Positions 10,826-23,053 of a stretch of 64,000 nt of DNA are shown in pieces (the stretch's first letter is position 1; every line of letters starts with the position of its first letter). The notes beneath the pieces were generated by a model. It was not told the origin of the DNA. It was given only the letters and a program-made list of their open reading frames with translations, and did not search any database. The DNA is from Galaxea fascicularis (taxonomy: Eukaryota > Cnidaria > Anthozoa > Scleractinia > Euphylliidae). A program made the translations under genes and the position numbers. The stretch lies in the NCBI GenBank assembly GCA_948470475.1, contig OX419342.1:1562201-1626200 (forward strand). The letters are read 5' to 3'.

Positions 10826-12135
10826 TTTCCGTATATTTAAGAGTCTAACTTCCTGTATTTTTGCGAAACACAGACGTGAATTCAAAATTGATAACGACAA
10901 CTGCAAAATTTACTGCAAAAATGCACATCATTGGAGACTGGATACTAGTGATTACAAGACTGCTGACAAATGAGAATGCAGACTCATAATCCACCATTTT
11001 GTTTGACGAAGCCGTTCGACGATATAACATGTGTTGTCACGAAAATACATCGTGAAATGCCATAAAATACCTGCGTGAATCGTGATTTGAGAGAAAATAG
11101 ACTCGTGATCTGTAAATCCGTGATTTACTACCCTGTTCTAACGGCAAAGCCAAAGCCACCGTAACCTTCATTAGTACCGGACTTGAACATTCACGCCCAA
11201 AGGTCGAAAAAGAGTTAACAACTAAAACAACAACAACTTATCATTTCCTTTCAAATCATAACATGCTCACCTTTGAATTGGATGTCGGGAAGCATGAGTG
11301 TCGAAGCATAAGTATAAGTTTTAGCGCAACTGGAGGAGAAGACTTGGGACGAGTTTGAAATAAATTCAATTTTTTCTATTGAGAGAAACCATTTGCAAGT
11401 TTCCAGCTGTTTAATTAAATCAATCGTTTCACTCACCCGACGATCAAATCACAAATTCATGGATCTGATTGAATAGCCCACGGCGCAGCTGAACTACGAA
11501 GTTCTTTTTCTGACAAAATGAATCCGATTTCACCACTTACATCTATTTCTCGGTTACCATTTTTGTTTTCATGAAATTAATCGGGGATAAATTTACAGAG
11601 AACGTGATTTGTGTTGCTATAGCCGTCTAGTTTGTATCTCCGCTCTTGCGGGGGCGTAGCCAGGATTTTTCCACTGGTACGCACAATTTTCTAACAGTTA
11701 TCTTTAATGGATTTGCTTTTTTAAATTTTATTATTTCATTTTTTATTTTCGATTTTTTCAGGTACGCACGTGCGTATCGTGCGTAGAGGTAGCTACCCCC
11801 CTGTCTTATAATGTGCGTTTTTGGTCGCATAAATAATGTTTCTTTCTGACTTCCCATGAAATCATCGCCTACGGTCCAACACGGTAATTGGAGCCCTCTG
11901 TGTTAATCCGGCATAATAATTATTTGCATAAACTGAATAAGATGTTTTTCATGCACCTATAGTTTTAATTCATCTCGTTTTAGCGTCAAAGAAGCCGTCT
12001 TAAATACTCTGTTTTTCCACAATTAAGTTAATCAAATAGATCTCTAGCCTCAGTATAATTGCTACGACTTACTAATATCGGAAAACGATTTTGTGGAAGT
12101 AAGTGAAAAAATTAGACTTTTACTGAACAGTATGT
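10826..12135. other. Region upstream of RPB9, no firm gene
   Basis: On the minus strand an ATG at 11436 opens 52 codons ending at a good donor (CAAAG then GTGAGC, exon end about 11279), in a position a first exon could take. The peptide is unrecognised and no matching second exon was found, so it is not called. The rest shows no coding signal. Confidence 0.5.
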
Positions 12136-12146
12136 CTATTACAAGT

Positions 12147-12177
<31 letters not shown>

Positions 12178-12212
12178 TTAAACAACTGGAAAGAAGAAGC
12201 CTGAAAAAATCA

Positions 12213-12213
<1 letters not shown>

Positions 12214-12246
<33 letters not shown>

Positions 12247-12285
12247 GATACCGGTGCAATGCTCTACCAACTGAGCTATGAAGCC
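12214..12285 (-). tRNA. tRNA-like gene, apparent anticodon GGT (Thr), copy 1
   Basis: The 72-nt cloverleaf has a perfect 7-bp acceptor stem (GGCTTCA/TGAAGCC), a D-arm GCTC-AGTTGGTA-GAGC, and a T-arm ACGGG-TTCGAAT-CCCGT. The anticodon arm is weak: stem TTGCA/CGCGG with two G-T pairs and one mismatch, and loop CCGGTAT, giving GGT with C at position 33 instead of the near-universal T. A six-T polymerase III terminator follows within a small hairpin (CCTGATTTTTTCAGG). The arms look selected but the anticodon arm does not, so a tRNA-derived repeat or non-decoding tRNA-like RNA is as likely as a working tRNA. Confidence 0.6.
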
Positions 12286-12395
12286 ACACATTGGGAGCGA
12301 GGTCAATTTATTGAGTTCATACTTTCCCGCACAGTGAAGTGATGTGAAGTATATATGAAATAATTCATATTTGTACTGCGGTTGTAGATACAAGT

Positions 12396-12426
<31 letters not shown>

Positions 12427-12461
12427 TTAAACAACTGGAAAGAAGAAGCCTGAAAAAATCA

Positions 12462-12462
<1 letters not shown>

Positions 12463-12495
<33 letters not shown>

Positions 12496-12534
12496 GATAC
12501 CGGTGCAATGCTCTACCAACTGAGCTATGAAGCC
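12463..12534 (-). tRNA. tRNA-like gene, apparent anticodon GGT (Thr), copy 2
   Basis: Identical in sequence to the copy at 12214-12285, including the odd anticodon loop and the T-run terminator; placed 249 bp away in the same orientation. Confidence 0.6.
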
Positions 12535-12614
12535 ACACATTGGGAGCGAGGTCAATTTATTGAGTTCATACTTTCCCGCACAGTGAAGTGATGTGAAGTA
12601 TATATGAAATAATT

Positions 12615-13116
12615 AGCCGTTTCGCCGAGGAACACGTGGTCGGAAATCAAGAACAGTACTAAAGGAAATATACAATCCGATTTAATTTCTGCATTTAGGG
12701 GATAATCACACCGCGCTGTCAGTTAGACATCTTTCTCAGGCCCATTTAGTCACCTAACACCGTAAAATACAGTAATGTTAACATATTTTTGCTCATGAGT
12801 TGCACCTGAGAGTATCTGTGAACATATTTTAGGCACATACATACATGACGGGTAAAAGGCGTTGGATTATCAAGAAACCCTCTCGTGATATACTCCTAAA
12901 GTGTTGCGGATTGATTATTAGAGTTACACTTGTTTCTGCTAAGACTATTCTGCTTTATTTAAATGGCACAAGTTAAATGTCCTTTGCTTTCGTCCTATTG
13001 TTCAGTGATACCCAATATCGCAGTTTGATCAACTCCGTCGGATTTTGAAGCACATTTCGCCGGGGCCTCCAGTCTTCTAGCCCTCGGCAGTTTCCAATGC
13101 TGAACCTATTTCTAAT
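12615..13116. other. Intergenic, 3' flank of the PRRT-like gene
   Basis: No coding or repeat signal recognised. Confidence 0.5.
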
Positions 13117-14310
13117 TCACCGCCCTGATGCAGCTATAGTATTTGGAGTAGCATGCTCAGCTGTATTTATACCTTTTCGATTTCTGAAAACAATCAGAAA
13201 AATAAAAACACATACAAGTGATTCTAAAGCTCTTAGCAGAGATTGAATGACAAACCAAGGCCAGTTTTTGACGAAACCGATGTCGGCAAAAACGCCATAT
13301 TCTCCGACGGCCGTATATATTGACAGGGAGAACTTCATCACTCCAAAACAAGATGCTGAGCACAGCAGAACAAACAAACGGTTCAGTCGCCTGTAGTCTT
13401 GATCTTGTATTCGACTAAAGAACGTTCGACCCAAAGAAGATTTCAAATTGCGCCACATTCTCACTCCAGCAACAGAGTAACCGATGGAGATGGCTAGACC
13501 CCAGGTAGCGAATGCAAACTGACAAATAAAGATGATCGCTTTTGCTTCAGGATAGAACCAAACTACTAAATCCGACACCACCAAGTATAAAATGTTTGCT
13601 AAGGTTATTGACGCCAAGAAAGGTAAATTTTTGAGACGGGGAGGGCCCAGTGAGATCTTTGTCGTCTCCAAGAAGATCACAAGCATGATACTGAAGCTTG
13701 AAGTAATGCAAGCTGACGCTATTCCCCAAACAATGATGCAGAGCAGGAGTTGAGCGTCAGAGGTTTCACCGCTAGAGGCGTACGGATCCCAAAAAAGGAT
13801 AAACGAACGGAAAGCTCCTGCAGTAACTAAAGCGACGTTCATGACTGTCATGTGAGCTCTTTGCTTCATGAAGATTGCTTTTCGACTGGCAACCAGGCAA
13901 ATGAATGCGAAAAAAGCAATTGAGGCAAAGATTGTCGCAAAACCATAAACATGAACTTCCCATAACCACTTCCATTCTTTGATGGCTTCGAACCAGTCTG
14001 GGGAGGGTTCGACCCAACTTTGAGGTGGTGAATCACTTGTGAAATTAGAAGGAAAAAGGTCTTCTTTAGTGCTAGAGGTCATCCTTAGCTTTTCAACAGT
14101 TTTGAGTGGTATAGGAAGGTCACACGGCTTTGAGAGAGGTTTCAATTTGATTCCCGGTCGATTGTTTAGTGGTGACCGGAGAAGAGGAAGCGATCTCGCT
14201 TTGAAAACATACTTAAAATGACTAATAAACCCCGCAAGAAAAGTTCGAAAATGTTGACAGAATCCAGCTGTTCTTAAAATAACAATTTGTTCATTAGTCC
14301 AACATTGCAT
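13117..14310 (-). CDS. Seven-helix PRRT3/PRRT4-like membrane protein
   Basis: A 397-residue single-exon frame. After a ~115-residue N-terminal part comes a conserved lead-in (PSPDWFEAIKEWKWLWEVHV) and seven hydrophobic segments. Approximate residues: 121-143, 151-173, 188-214, 226-251, 257-282, 312-337 and 350-378. The lead-in and the WPWFVIQSLLRALESLVC stretch before the last helix match the C-terminal membrane domain of vertebrate proline-rich transmembrane proteins 3 and 4, whose function is not settled. The vertebrate proteins have a long proline-rich ectodomain that is absent or very short here. The first Met is at 14310; an internal Met before TSSTKED would drop the basic, non-signal-like first ~75 residues, so the start is uncertain. 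The neighbours give no functional hint. Confidence 0.8.
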   Translation of the reverse strand: MQCWTNEQIVILRTAGFCQHFRTFLAGFISHFKYVFKARSLPLLRSPLNNRPGIKLKPLSKPCDLPIPLKTVEKLRMTSSTKEDLFPSNFTSDSPPQSWVEPSPDWFEAIKEWKWLWEVHVYGFATIFASIAFFAFICLVASRKAIFMKQRAHMTVMNVALVTAGAFRSFILFWDPYASSGETSDAQLLLCIIVWGIASACITSSFSIMLVIFLETTKISLGPPRLKNLPFLASITLANILYLVVSDLVVWFYPEAKAIIFICQFAFATWGLAISIGYSVAGVRMWRNLKSSLGRTFFSRIQDQDYRRLNRLFVLLCSASCFGVMKFSLSIYTAVGEYGVFADIGFVKNWPWFVIQSLLRALESLVCVFIFLIVFRNRKGINTAEHATPNTIAASGR

Positions 14311-15698
14311 TAATATTCATGGTCCTCTCCATTGGTCGGCCCACAATTGTCACAATTTGTGGCACAAATTGTAGAACGTTCGTGTCAAAAACTAAATTAC
14401 ATGAAATTGAAAATATTTATTTGGATAGGTGGGGTTTAGATAAAATAGAATTTGCAAGGCTAACCTTCGCGCAAGCAAAGCTTGTAATGATTAGTTTACT
14501 AACGTTAAGCAAATTCAATTAATTGAAAGCCCTAAAGCAGTACTTGAGTATTGTCGATTATAGAACTCAACGTCGACTATCGGACATTCAGGCCCTCAAA
14601 CCAATCTTCTTAGCTTCCACCTGCTCCAAACGACCTCAAGCATGTAGTAAACTGAACAAATGAAGTGTCAGTTAAACTGACCCAATGCATACAAACCTGA
14701 TGAACAACCAAATAATGAGGACGACAATATTTTCTGATTTTATGATGCAGATAAAAAATTTCCAAGGTGCACCCAATGCTTTGAATAACAAAACTAAAGG
14801 TTCTGAGGCTCTAAGATTGGCCAAGTATTGCAAACAAGTAAACGAAGAGAATAATCGATAGTTTTTGCCGGATCTGCAACTGACGATACTCGATGGGAAA
14901 ATTACCATCAACTGTTACATATTAAACATACATAATTAACAATAGGTAAGTCTGTACCATTTCGTTAATTGTACATAGCCAAACGGATACCTGTTTCGTA
15001 GATTGTTTTCAATACTTCTTTCCCACGCACATTCTTTGCAATCAGTTCTTTTTTAAGTATCATGCTGATAATTTTACAACATTTCGTGAACGCACTTATG
15101 CAATTAGGAGATGACATGAAGAGTTATATTCATTAATTAAGAATTCACCTGGCGTATTTCAAGTGTATACATGAGTTTTTTTTGGTCAACCAACGGTAAA
15201 CCGAAATCACGATAAAGTATAAGTGCTCTCAGCGTTTATCTGAAGCAAATAAAGAAGGCAACAAATTGTCGTAAACAGAGCGGACTGCTACGGGCGTTTG
15301 AAAGAACGACAGCACAGGACTTTAAGTGTCAGAGCTTAGCAGTTGTTTCCTTTCTGAGCGAGGAATTGCAGAAAGGTTGAATGGAGTGCGAGAAGGAGGA
15401 GGCACCTTCAACGTTTTAGACTAAGCAATAAAACAAGAGCGGACGGGTTTTCCATTCTTAAAGGAATTTTTTAGTGCTTATGTTCTTTAACGCCTGCTAA
15501 TTAGCATAACAACTTGACTGCGTTTGTTAAGCTTACTCGCTTACTTGCAATCTGATTGGCTAAGCAAGCGCATTCAAAATACGGTGGCTATTCTGATCGC
15601 AGGCTCAGTCATGGATATACCAACATTAAACAGAGATAAATGGAATGGATTAAAAAGGGGAGGACAAGCTTCAACGATTTTTATATAAATGGAGTAGC

Positions 15699-15730
<32 letters not shown>

Positions 15731-17342
15731 GAAGTTGTACACAAGAATTTGGTTTTATCAACGGAGTTGATAATGTAAATAGGCCATTGTACATGGATTC
15801 TAAAAGCTGACGTTTCGAGCGTTAGCCCTTCGTCAGAGCGATTTTTTATAGGCTTCTAATACAGCTCTAGCTTACAGTCTCACTGTAGAAAACAAAACCA
15901 CTGTTCACTATATGGAAACGAGTTTTGCGGTTTATTTGTCAAAACGAGGTAAATAAAATATCCATCTATATCAATACAACAACTGACTTGACCTCCCGAT
16001 TATTTACTATTCAGTAATTTTCATCACCTTGTTGAATTACGACCACTCCTTTGGTCTAAACCAAAAGATGGAGTCGATAGTCGAAAGTTTGTTTTATCTG
16101 GGTACCCCTATATAGGATTAATGTGACGACCTCTTCCCTTTCCAGGGCTACATTCTTTGTATGGTCGAGCAGTGACTGGCAATAATTTGCATACTTAATT
16201 AAAGCAGCGTTAGAGTTCTGATAAACTTGGATTGTTGGTTTACTTTGATGCGCGCCTGGTTCCAGCTGAACTCGAGTTTATTGCGGGCAGCTTCACTCAG
16301 CTTTGCCGAGGCTTTGTCGTCGACTTGTCCACAGCGCTTGACTTACTGACCTGAAAGGTGCAGAACGTTATAAATTGAGTTAAAATGCAATTATCTTTCT
16401 ATTATTCCATCTAATCGTAAGTTCTAACCTAACTGGAATTACAACAAGCTAAAACCCTGAAGCTAAATATTAGGACAATTCGGCTACGACTACAGTGACG
16501 ATGGTGTTACATAGGAAAACTTTAAAACACACGATTAAAAAGAATGAATGAATGAAAGTAAGATCTTCTACTGTACCCGGGAAATTTTTCTTACTTTCAA
16601 GTCGATAAGATTGACTCGTTTGTTCAGTCTGTCTCGACCTAGCCTCCTACAGAAACACAGCAAGCCCGTACCAGGCTCACATAACTGGGGGAGGGGGGGG
16701 GCTCAGCAAAATGACCAAGCGAAGCTATTCCCCCCTTCTTCCATCGTAGACATTAAGGAGTTTAAGGTGTCACAACGGCAACGGCAAGGAGAGCATCAAA
16801 GTAATAAGTTAACTAAGCAAACTCAAAGAAAAACTCTGCACATTTATCATGCTTTTTGGTGTATTTCTTCATAATTTCACGTTTTATGGGGGACGTAAAC
16901 CCCTGACGGCAATTTTTCCTGTTTGAACCGGTCCTTAGAATCATTGACCACAGGAGAATTCACCTACGATTTACAGTTTGAAAGAACGAGAATTCACTTT
17001 ATCTATAGGTGATGTTTTCGCTATCGTCAACGACGTGATCTCTTTTGGTATTTTTTGGTAAAATTGTTTTTAACTTCCACAAATTCTAGCGAGGGGACTG
17101 GGGAGGCCGGGAGGGCTTGAGCCCCCCTATCCATCCCCTGCTACGGGCTTGCATAGCCCAGTGACCTTGCCCGCGTCCGCTCGGCTAAAACCAATAAATT
17201 TTGGAACGATTGCATTCCACTCAGATATTGACACTGCATGTAATCTTTTATCATTCGCACAACTAGCTAGGAGAAGAATTGCAGTAGCGGACCTGTACGT
17301 AAACAGTTCACCTTTCATACGTAATCAGTTCACCATACGTAA
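14311..17342. other. Intergenic region, repeats and a hammerhead motif
   Basis: No gene recognised. It contains a minus-strand Penelope-type hammerhead remnant at about 15760-15845. The 108-codon frame at 16548-16874 spans G-rich and repeat-like sequence and is not called. Confidence 0.5.
15760..15845 (-). ncRNA. Hammerhead ribozyme motif, Penelope-like element remnant
   Basis: The minus strand reads CTGACGA, a short GGGC/GCTC stem, then GAAACGTC, i.e. the hammerhead core CUGANGA...GAAA with a very short stem III and GUC cleavage triplet. Minimal hammerheads like this are known from Penelope-like retroelements. No reverse transcriptase is seen nearby, so this is probably a solo terminal piece. 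Confidence 0.65.
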
Positions 17343-19213
17343 TCAGTTCACCTTTCTTCTCGTCTCGTTAACGTCTGTGACTGGAAAGCTTTTCTTCTTT
17401 GAAGTCATGATGTCCACAATTCTTTGCAGTAACTTCGCATTTTGTTTGTCGATCTCAGCTTGGCGCTTTTCCTCAGCCTGCACATATGAAGACAACTGCA
17501 GATTATTGTGCTTCTAGCCCAAGACCGAAGATGGACTGAAATTCCTTAGAAACATCTAATTAGGTGTACAAAACTTTCAGCTAAATCTATGATGATCAAC
17601 CTAAATTATTCTTAGAGTTGAATGTGGTCACTTTCACTACTGAAGAACACTGTCCGAGTTCTTACCATAATTCTCCTGAACCTCATTTGTACTTGGGCCT
17701 CCTCGTCATTGTATCGTAGCGAAGTTTCCCCTTTCAGCTTGGATTTGGTTCCCTTGAGCTAAAAAAAACGTTTGTAGTGAGTGGTGGTAAAGAATACGTC
17801 CCATACCCTTATAAATATCTCTAGACTCAATGCTAAATGTTCTCCCGATTATATAATTACATCACTTGAGTGTGTACTGATCTGACTGACGGCAATACTA
17901 TTAGTTATTCTGTCCAATTTTAACGAGAGCTGCACGAGACTAGTCTGCGTAAGGCCTCGATGTTAATCCGTAATTTCCTTTTATGTTGTTTCTTTTCTCA
18001 GGCATGATCAACTTTTCAAATCGATGGAGACTTTGAAAGGGCGTCTGCTTCGATAAGATGCACCACTGACTTTCTAGCTCGTCAACTCCAGCGTAAAACA
18101 AAACACCACATTGAACCATTGAACGTGCCTGACAGCTGGATGTTTTTTGTTTTTTGTTTTGCTTTCTAGCAGAACGTTTATTTTCACTTTTTGGCATTTT
18201 ATGGAGTTACATTACTCCTAACAAACTAACTTATGTGCCATTGCTAACATGTCTGACACAAAAATGTTTACATAATACTTACTCACCATACTTACTACTA
18301 TTCACTTACTTACATTGCTTACTTGCACACTAATTACATGACATAACAGTTATCATGACAGCTGGATCTTGGGTAGTTACAGATCCTTTGTGCCGTGACC
18401 AAAATGTCTTGTTGCCCAAATATGCTGTCATCGTGTTAATTAAAGTTTGCTGATGGGTACACAGTTTTTTCGATTAATTAAAAAAGGATAACTGAGAGCT
18501 GTGAAACACAAACAAGGCTGTAAGATGTAAAAAGACACCCATAAGCTATGTAAGCAGGATCATCTTCCCTGAAACTTCTTTAAACTACAATCTTGTGCGA
18601 AGTTTTATCAAGGATCCATTTCGACCTTTTACTCAAAGAATCCACACTAATCTGCATTAGCCAAGTAAACACGGAATTTGGCATCGACAACCCCACTTTG
18701 TTTTCACAATTAACAAGTTTTTTTTTCTTAATTTTTTGGCTCGAACTGTTCCCGCCGAGAAACAAGCCGCCTTGTCCTAACGCTTTTCATTTGTTCCTGA
18801 AAAAGCCGCGTTAATGATCATCGGTAAGGGTGGAGTTGAAACGTTTGAATGAGACATGCTGTCAACAACGCTGTGTTAGCCAGCCAAGAGAACACGAGAA
18901 CTCGTAACATAAACATCTCTGCAATAAATATACTCTATAGGTAATTCCTGAAAAGAACAGAGCCGCAGGAAAGTTACACTGACGATATTTTTCCATTCGA
19001 ATTAATTGAATTAAATATGTTGAAACCGGCTGTATCGCAATCTAGCAATGCAGCTACTTCTTCTCTAGGAGTGTAGGAAGCGGCATACTTATATTTATGA
19101 ATATACGGCAATTAACCAAAAACTGAGACTTCCAACCCACTCACTCTTTGTCGATGTTTTTCGTAGGCTATCTGCTGCCATTTCTTCGCTAACGTGTTAC
19201 TTGATTCCGCCAT
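17343..19213 (-). CDS. Small Hemingway/CFAP97-like gene, three exons
   Basis: Exons (minus, 5' to 3'): 19213-19145, 17758-17666 and 17477-17343 (or 17352 if spliced on). Exons 1 and 2 end in phase 0 at GTGAGT and GTAAGA donors. Exon 1 starts MAESSNTLAKKW and ends EKHRQR; exon 2 is charged; exon 3 reads AEEKRQAEIDKQNAKLLQRI, matching the E..R...I...N..LL..I helix of Hemingway/CFAP97 proteins, which act in ciliary and sperm axonemes. The frame meets TGA at 17343-17345, giving 98 residues, shorter than CFAP97D1 (~160). A weak donor (AAG then GTGAAC) at 17352 leaves open a further exon, none of which I could identify. It lies head to head with the annexin giant, whose first, second and third coding exons have the same phase and related endings. 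Confidence 0.65.
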
Positions 19214-19970
19214 TACTGATTCAGTACATTAGACACTGTTAGTTGACAATAGGAACTAGATGATGACAACTGGCTTCAGGTGAAATAAAGCATCTATGGC
19301 TCAACAAAAAACTGATTCAACTCTAATTTTTCTCAGTCACATAACGCGGTTTCAAACCATGCAGTCAATATACTTGCCAACGTGATAATAAAGGCTAGAC
19401 TTTACCCAAAACAAGCTCTGCTTCAACTGAGCCTTCTCTCAGCATTTAACTGGTAACCGGAGTATTTCACCGTCTTTGTTATGTAAATTCGACTAAGCTT
19501 ACTGTCAATATAAACGTACACTAAAGGGCTTCACATAAATAATTTAAAATTTTACATAAATTTTTTAATTTGCGTAAAGCTTTAATTTATTTTAACACAG
19601 TTTAGTCCTTTTATTTTACTTTATGGCCTGGTTATTCAGTTTTTCTCATTTCTATTTTTTTCTCCTCTGTCAAGTAGGTTCAAACATTTATTTGCTTGGT
19701 TTCATTCCGCAGCTAAATCAAACTCACGTTACTAGGTCTGCAACTCATAAATAGATAGGCAACCGCAAATGTTGATAATAATAACATGGTTATAGTGAAA
19801 GTGCACTTAGCAGCTCAGTAGTTTATAAGCACTCCACTTAAATTCCAAGAAACACTGACATATTCAAATGAACATAACATCATAGGAATCCCAACTGGTA
19901 GGAGGCAGACTAGTTGGCTATTTACAAGGATGACCGAGGAGTTGAACCAAGCGCTTACCCAGAACAACAC

Positions 19971-20030
19971 CAGCTAGGGATTTGAACCCGGGTTACCGCA
20001 TTGAAATCCGGCGCCCTAACCACTCGGCCA
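19971..20030 (-). repeat. tRNA-like pseudogene or SINE head
   Basis: On the minus strand an A-box-like TGGCCGAGTGG and a B-box GGTTCAAATCC are correctly spaced, with an anticodon-loop-like TTTCAAT between them. The acceptor arms do not pair well, so it looks like a degenerate tRNA-derived sequence. Confidence 0.5.
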
Positions 20031-22121
20031 TAACTTACTCGGAAATAACTTAAAACCACGTCGGACTAAATACACCTGTAAATGTTTTGTTTCAACTTGT
20101 CGCATTCTTTTAAACCTTCTTAACAGATCTACAGTAAACACAGAGAACTATTTTTTCCTTCTTTCACTTGATTTAACTAAACGTCGGTCCACGTCCCCTG
20201 CATGCCTTACGTTTGTAATAAGCTGAAGCCATTCTTTTATTCCGTGGATATAAATCACCGTATAAGCTCCTTAACCCAAAACAGTATCGCTAATAATACT
20301 CGCTGTAATAGATCGGATTAAGCGCGGATAAAACTTTCGCCGATGATCTTAATCTTATCGGTCAGTTGTTCAACATATCCGGCAGTCAGAAATAATGCTG
20401 AGCACCAAATCAAAACTCAGCGATCGCAAGTAAATGATGTAAAATTTTGGAGACCTGAACGTGGTAATCGGTGTTCCAATCGCCTGTTTTCGTTTTATCT
20501 ACGGCTGATTTTGACAAGAAAACTGCCGTGAAGAAGGATTGCAGGATAGTGAAAGGGTTATAGCGAAAAATGAATCCCGAAATGCGGATGTTTTTTTCTT
20601 TTCAAACAGCAGGAACGAGATGAAAATCTCATTTGAAACAGTTAGTTTCTTTATTTTGTTATTCAGCGTCTGTTTACGTTGGTTTTAGCTACGTCAAGTT
20701 ATTAAAAAAGTGTCAGAATCAACACCATTTCCATGGCGATAACTAGACACACAGAGACTCAGAACGTGATTACCCTGAGCTCAACAAATAGCCTGTTATG
20801 GCCGCAACGCTATCATCTTTGACTGGAGGTAAGGAATTATTCTCCTGTGCTCACAAATCAGCCAGAATGGTCTTAAAATACGCACGGCTTTGCTTTGGCT
20901 AGTTAATTTCTGAGACAGCTGTGACAGACATTTATTGAACCTCTTGCTCAATTTCCATAATGTACAAGAAATCGTCTCGCAAGTTGCCACAGTTAATTCA
21001 TTTGTTTTCATCTCGGCCACGCCGATGATAAAAAGATCACTGCATCAGACGTCCGTATAACATGAATTCTCTCCAGAAAAGTGAATAACAATAGCAAACG
21101 CAGTCCTAACATGATACACAACCCATTAATAGCCATTGATACATACCGTATAAAAGCATAGTTACTCGAACTTTCCGTCGGCTTCTTAGTTTGAATAACA
21201 GCCGAAGATTTTAACGGCGAAACTCAAAGCTCTGTAGAGCGCTGTCGCCGTCGCCGACGCCGTTCTACAGAAAGCTACGCACGCGTACTTACAGAACACT
21301 GGCAATCAAGTGATATATATTCAGCTCAGCTCATGGTTTCATTTCAACGGTACGTTTCGCAGTCGTCTGTTCGATTCACAATTCCATGATACACAGAACA
21401 AACTTTGAAGATCTTAGGGATAAATTTTTGAAAAGTAACCGTGTTAAGTTTGTACATGCCGGACAAGTGTATGTGTCATGGCCAGTTGTGTTAACAAAAG
21501 AGCAAAAATTGCCGAACAAATCCACCTGCAGTCTCTGGTAATTATAAAATAAGCTAAGACGATCAGTTTCTCACTGAACTCATACTGAAATATAGAGTTT
21601 TGATAAGTTTGTATTTCTCAGAATATTCAGCACTAAACAATTTCATTAGTCCGTTTACTTAAACCAGCGTTACTAAGCCGTTTCACTAGCGTCGAATTAA
21701 ATGCGAAAAACTTTCGATCTAGTAAAGGACACTCGTGTTTAAGTAGCCTTTTCTTTGATTTGAACACGCTCATGAGGCCCTCCTTGACTTCGATGTTGAA
21801 TACTCGTGAACGCGGTTTGAAGCTCCCAGCAGATAAGGCCGTTACCTACCGGGTAAAATTATATGTACTGCAGCCAATACCGATTTTCGTTGACCGCGAG
21901 AAAATGACTTATCCACTAAGCAATAAATTAAACAACTCACACAACTTAATTTGCATTTCCATATATACTTACAAAAAGTTTGAAATAGCAAAAAAAATAA
22001 AATAAAAAACAAAAAACTAGATGAAATTATTAAATCAGCTATTTACATGAAATAAAAAATAAGCAGATATGGATTGCAATGTTTATACGATTGACGCTGC
22101 CCGAAAATACTCCAAAGGCTA

Positions 22122-22426
22122 AAGCCTGGTTTTCACTAGTGACGCAAGCATAAGCGCAAACAAAACAGCTCTTATTTCACCGTGAAACGACCGGCCTCGA
22201 CGCAAGCATAAACACAAGCGCAAGCACAAGCATAAGGATCAAGATTTTTTCTTTTCTCGTGCTTGCGCTTGTGCTTACGTGCGTAGTGATTAACAGACTT
22301 GACAAATAAGTGGGTTCGTTCCTCTTATGTTTCTGCTTATGCTTATTCTTATGTTGCTGCTGTTTTCACTTGCACTTGTGCTTATGTTTGCGCTTACGCT
22401 TGCGTTGCTAGTGAAAAACCAGGCTT
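22122..22426. mobile_element. Palindromic MITE
   Basis: Ends pair as AAGCCTGGTTTTCACTAG and its complement. The interior consists of CAAGCATAAG / CTTATGCTTG-type words in opposite orientation on the two halves. Confidence 0.8.
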
Positions 22427-22951
22427 AATCGTGTCGGGCAGTGTCAGCCGAAATTCTTATCATCAAGTGAGGTGTAAATCAACGCCGGTACGCAAAGACA
22501 GCACATAATACGGAATAAATACAGAATCGCAGAATTAATTGGATCAAATATAATAGCAGCACTAAAATTAACTAGTTGAGCATCTAAGGCCAAGCCAGAA
22601 AATTACAACTCGGCTCGGTGAAGGCATATCGCCTGAAATTTCATTAGGCTGAAGTCAGTATTGGTCAAGGCCGTTGAGCGACTTTTGGCACTGATTTTCC
22701 AATACTCAATTTCAGCTTTTTCTCTTATTTCCTCATGAAGTACCTGAAGCAGCATTGCACTAACTGATTAATTTTTCCGACCGCAGATTTCATGGATTAA
22801 CAAACTACTCATTCCGAAACCTGGTAAGTTTTACCGTGGGGTGGAAACGTAATGTGACCTCAAACGCGGGCCAGTTACTGCGGAAACGCTGACAAACTGT
22901 ACTTTAGTTACTTCCTTGGTTTGCGTTTCAGCCCGGCAGTATAGATAAGCA

Positions 22952-23053
22952 ATGATGTCGCTGCAACAGTACAAAAACGGCGGATTTCCACCGGCCAACA
23001 AATTATTGAATAAGATGTGGAATTATGAGAACTACAAGAGACACCGAACAAAG
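22952..23053 (+). CDS. Candidate first exon (1a) of the Hemingway-annexin gene
   Basis: ATG at 22952 (a second ATG follows) opens 34 codons that start MMSLQQYKNGG and end ENYKRHRTK at a GTGAGA donor, phase 0. The end resembles those of exons 1b and 1c and of the CFAP97-like gene at 19145 (charged/aromatic residues, then H/Q and R). Phase 0 matches the acceptor at 26989. It could instead be the lone first exon of a lost gene copy. Confidence 0.5.

Larger units (their letters stand above)
12141..12614. repeat. Tandem duplication of a 249-bp tRNA-like unit
   Basis: Two near-identical copies starting at 12141 and 12390 (ACAAGTGAAGAGTGATCATC). Each carries one tRNA-like gene with its downstream T-run and upstream flank. 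Confidence 0.9.
19214..22951. other. Intergenic region between head-to-head CFAP97-like genes
   Basis: No gene recognised. It carries a tRNA-like repeat (19971-20030) and a palindromic MITE (22122-22426). The 75-codon minus-strand frame at 20796-21020 has no recognisable motif. Confidence 0.5.

Noticed and set aside
11251..11436. Possible first exon on the minus strand ending at a good donor
   Set aside because: Peptide unrecognised and no compatible second exon found; its introns would have to span the RPB9 gene.
12178..12408. 76-codon minus-strand frame reading FIAQLVEHCTGIAEVTGSNP
   Set aside because: This is a translation of the tRNA-like gene; such peptides are a known mis-annotation of tRNA loci.
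16548..16874. 108-codon plus-strand frame
   Set aside because: Crosses a G-rich tract and low-complexity sequence, no motif, no splice context.
21760..21853. Possible fourth phase-0 first exon ending TYR at a GTAAAA donor
   Set aside because: Its ending lacks the shared EDYxQR pattern, and the rest shows no relation to the other first exons.
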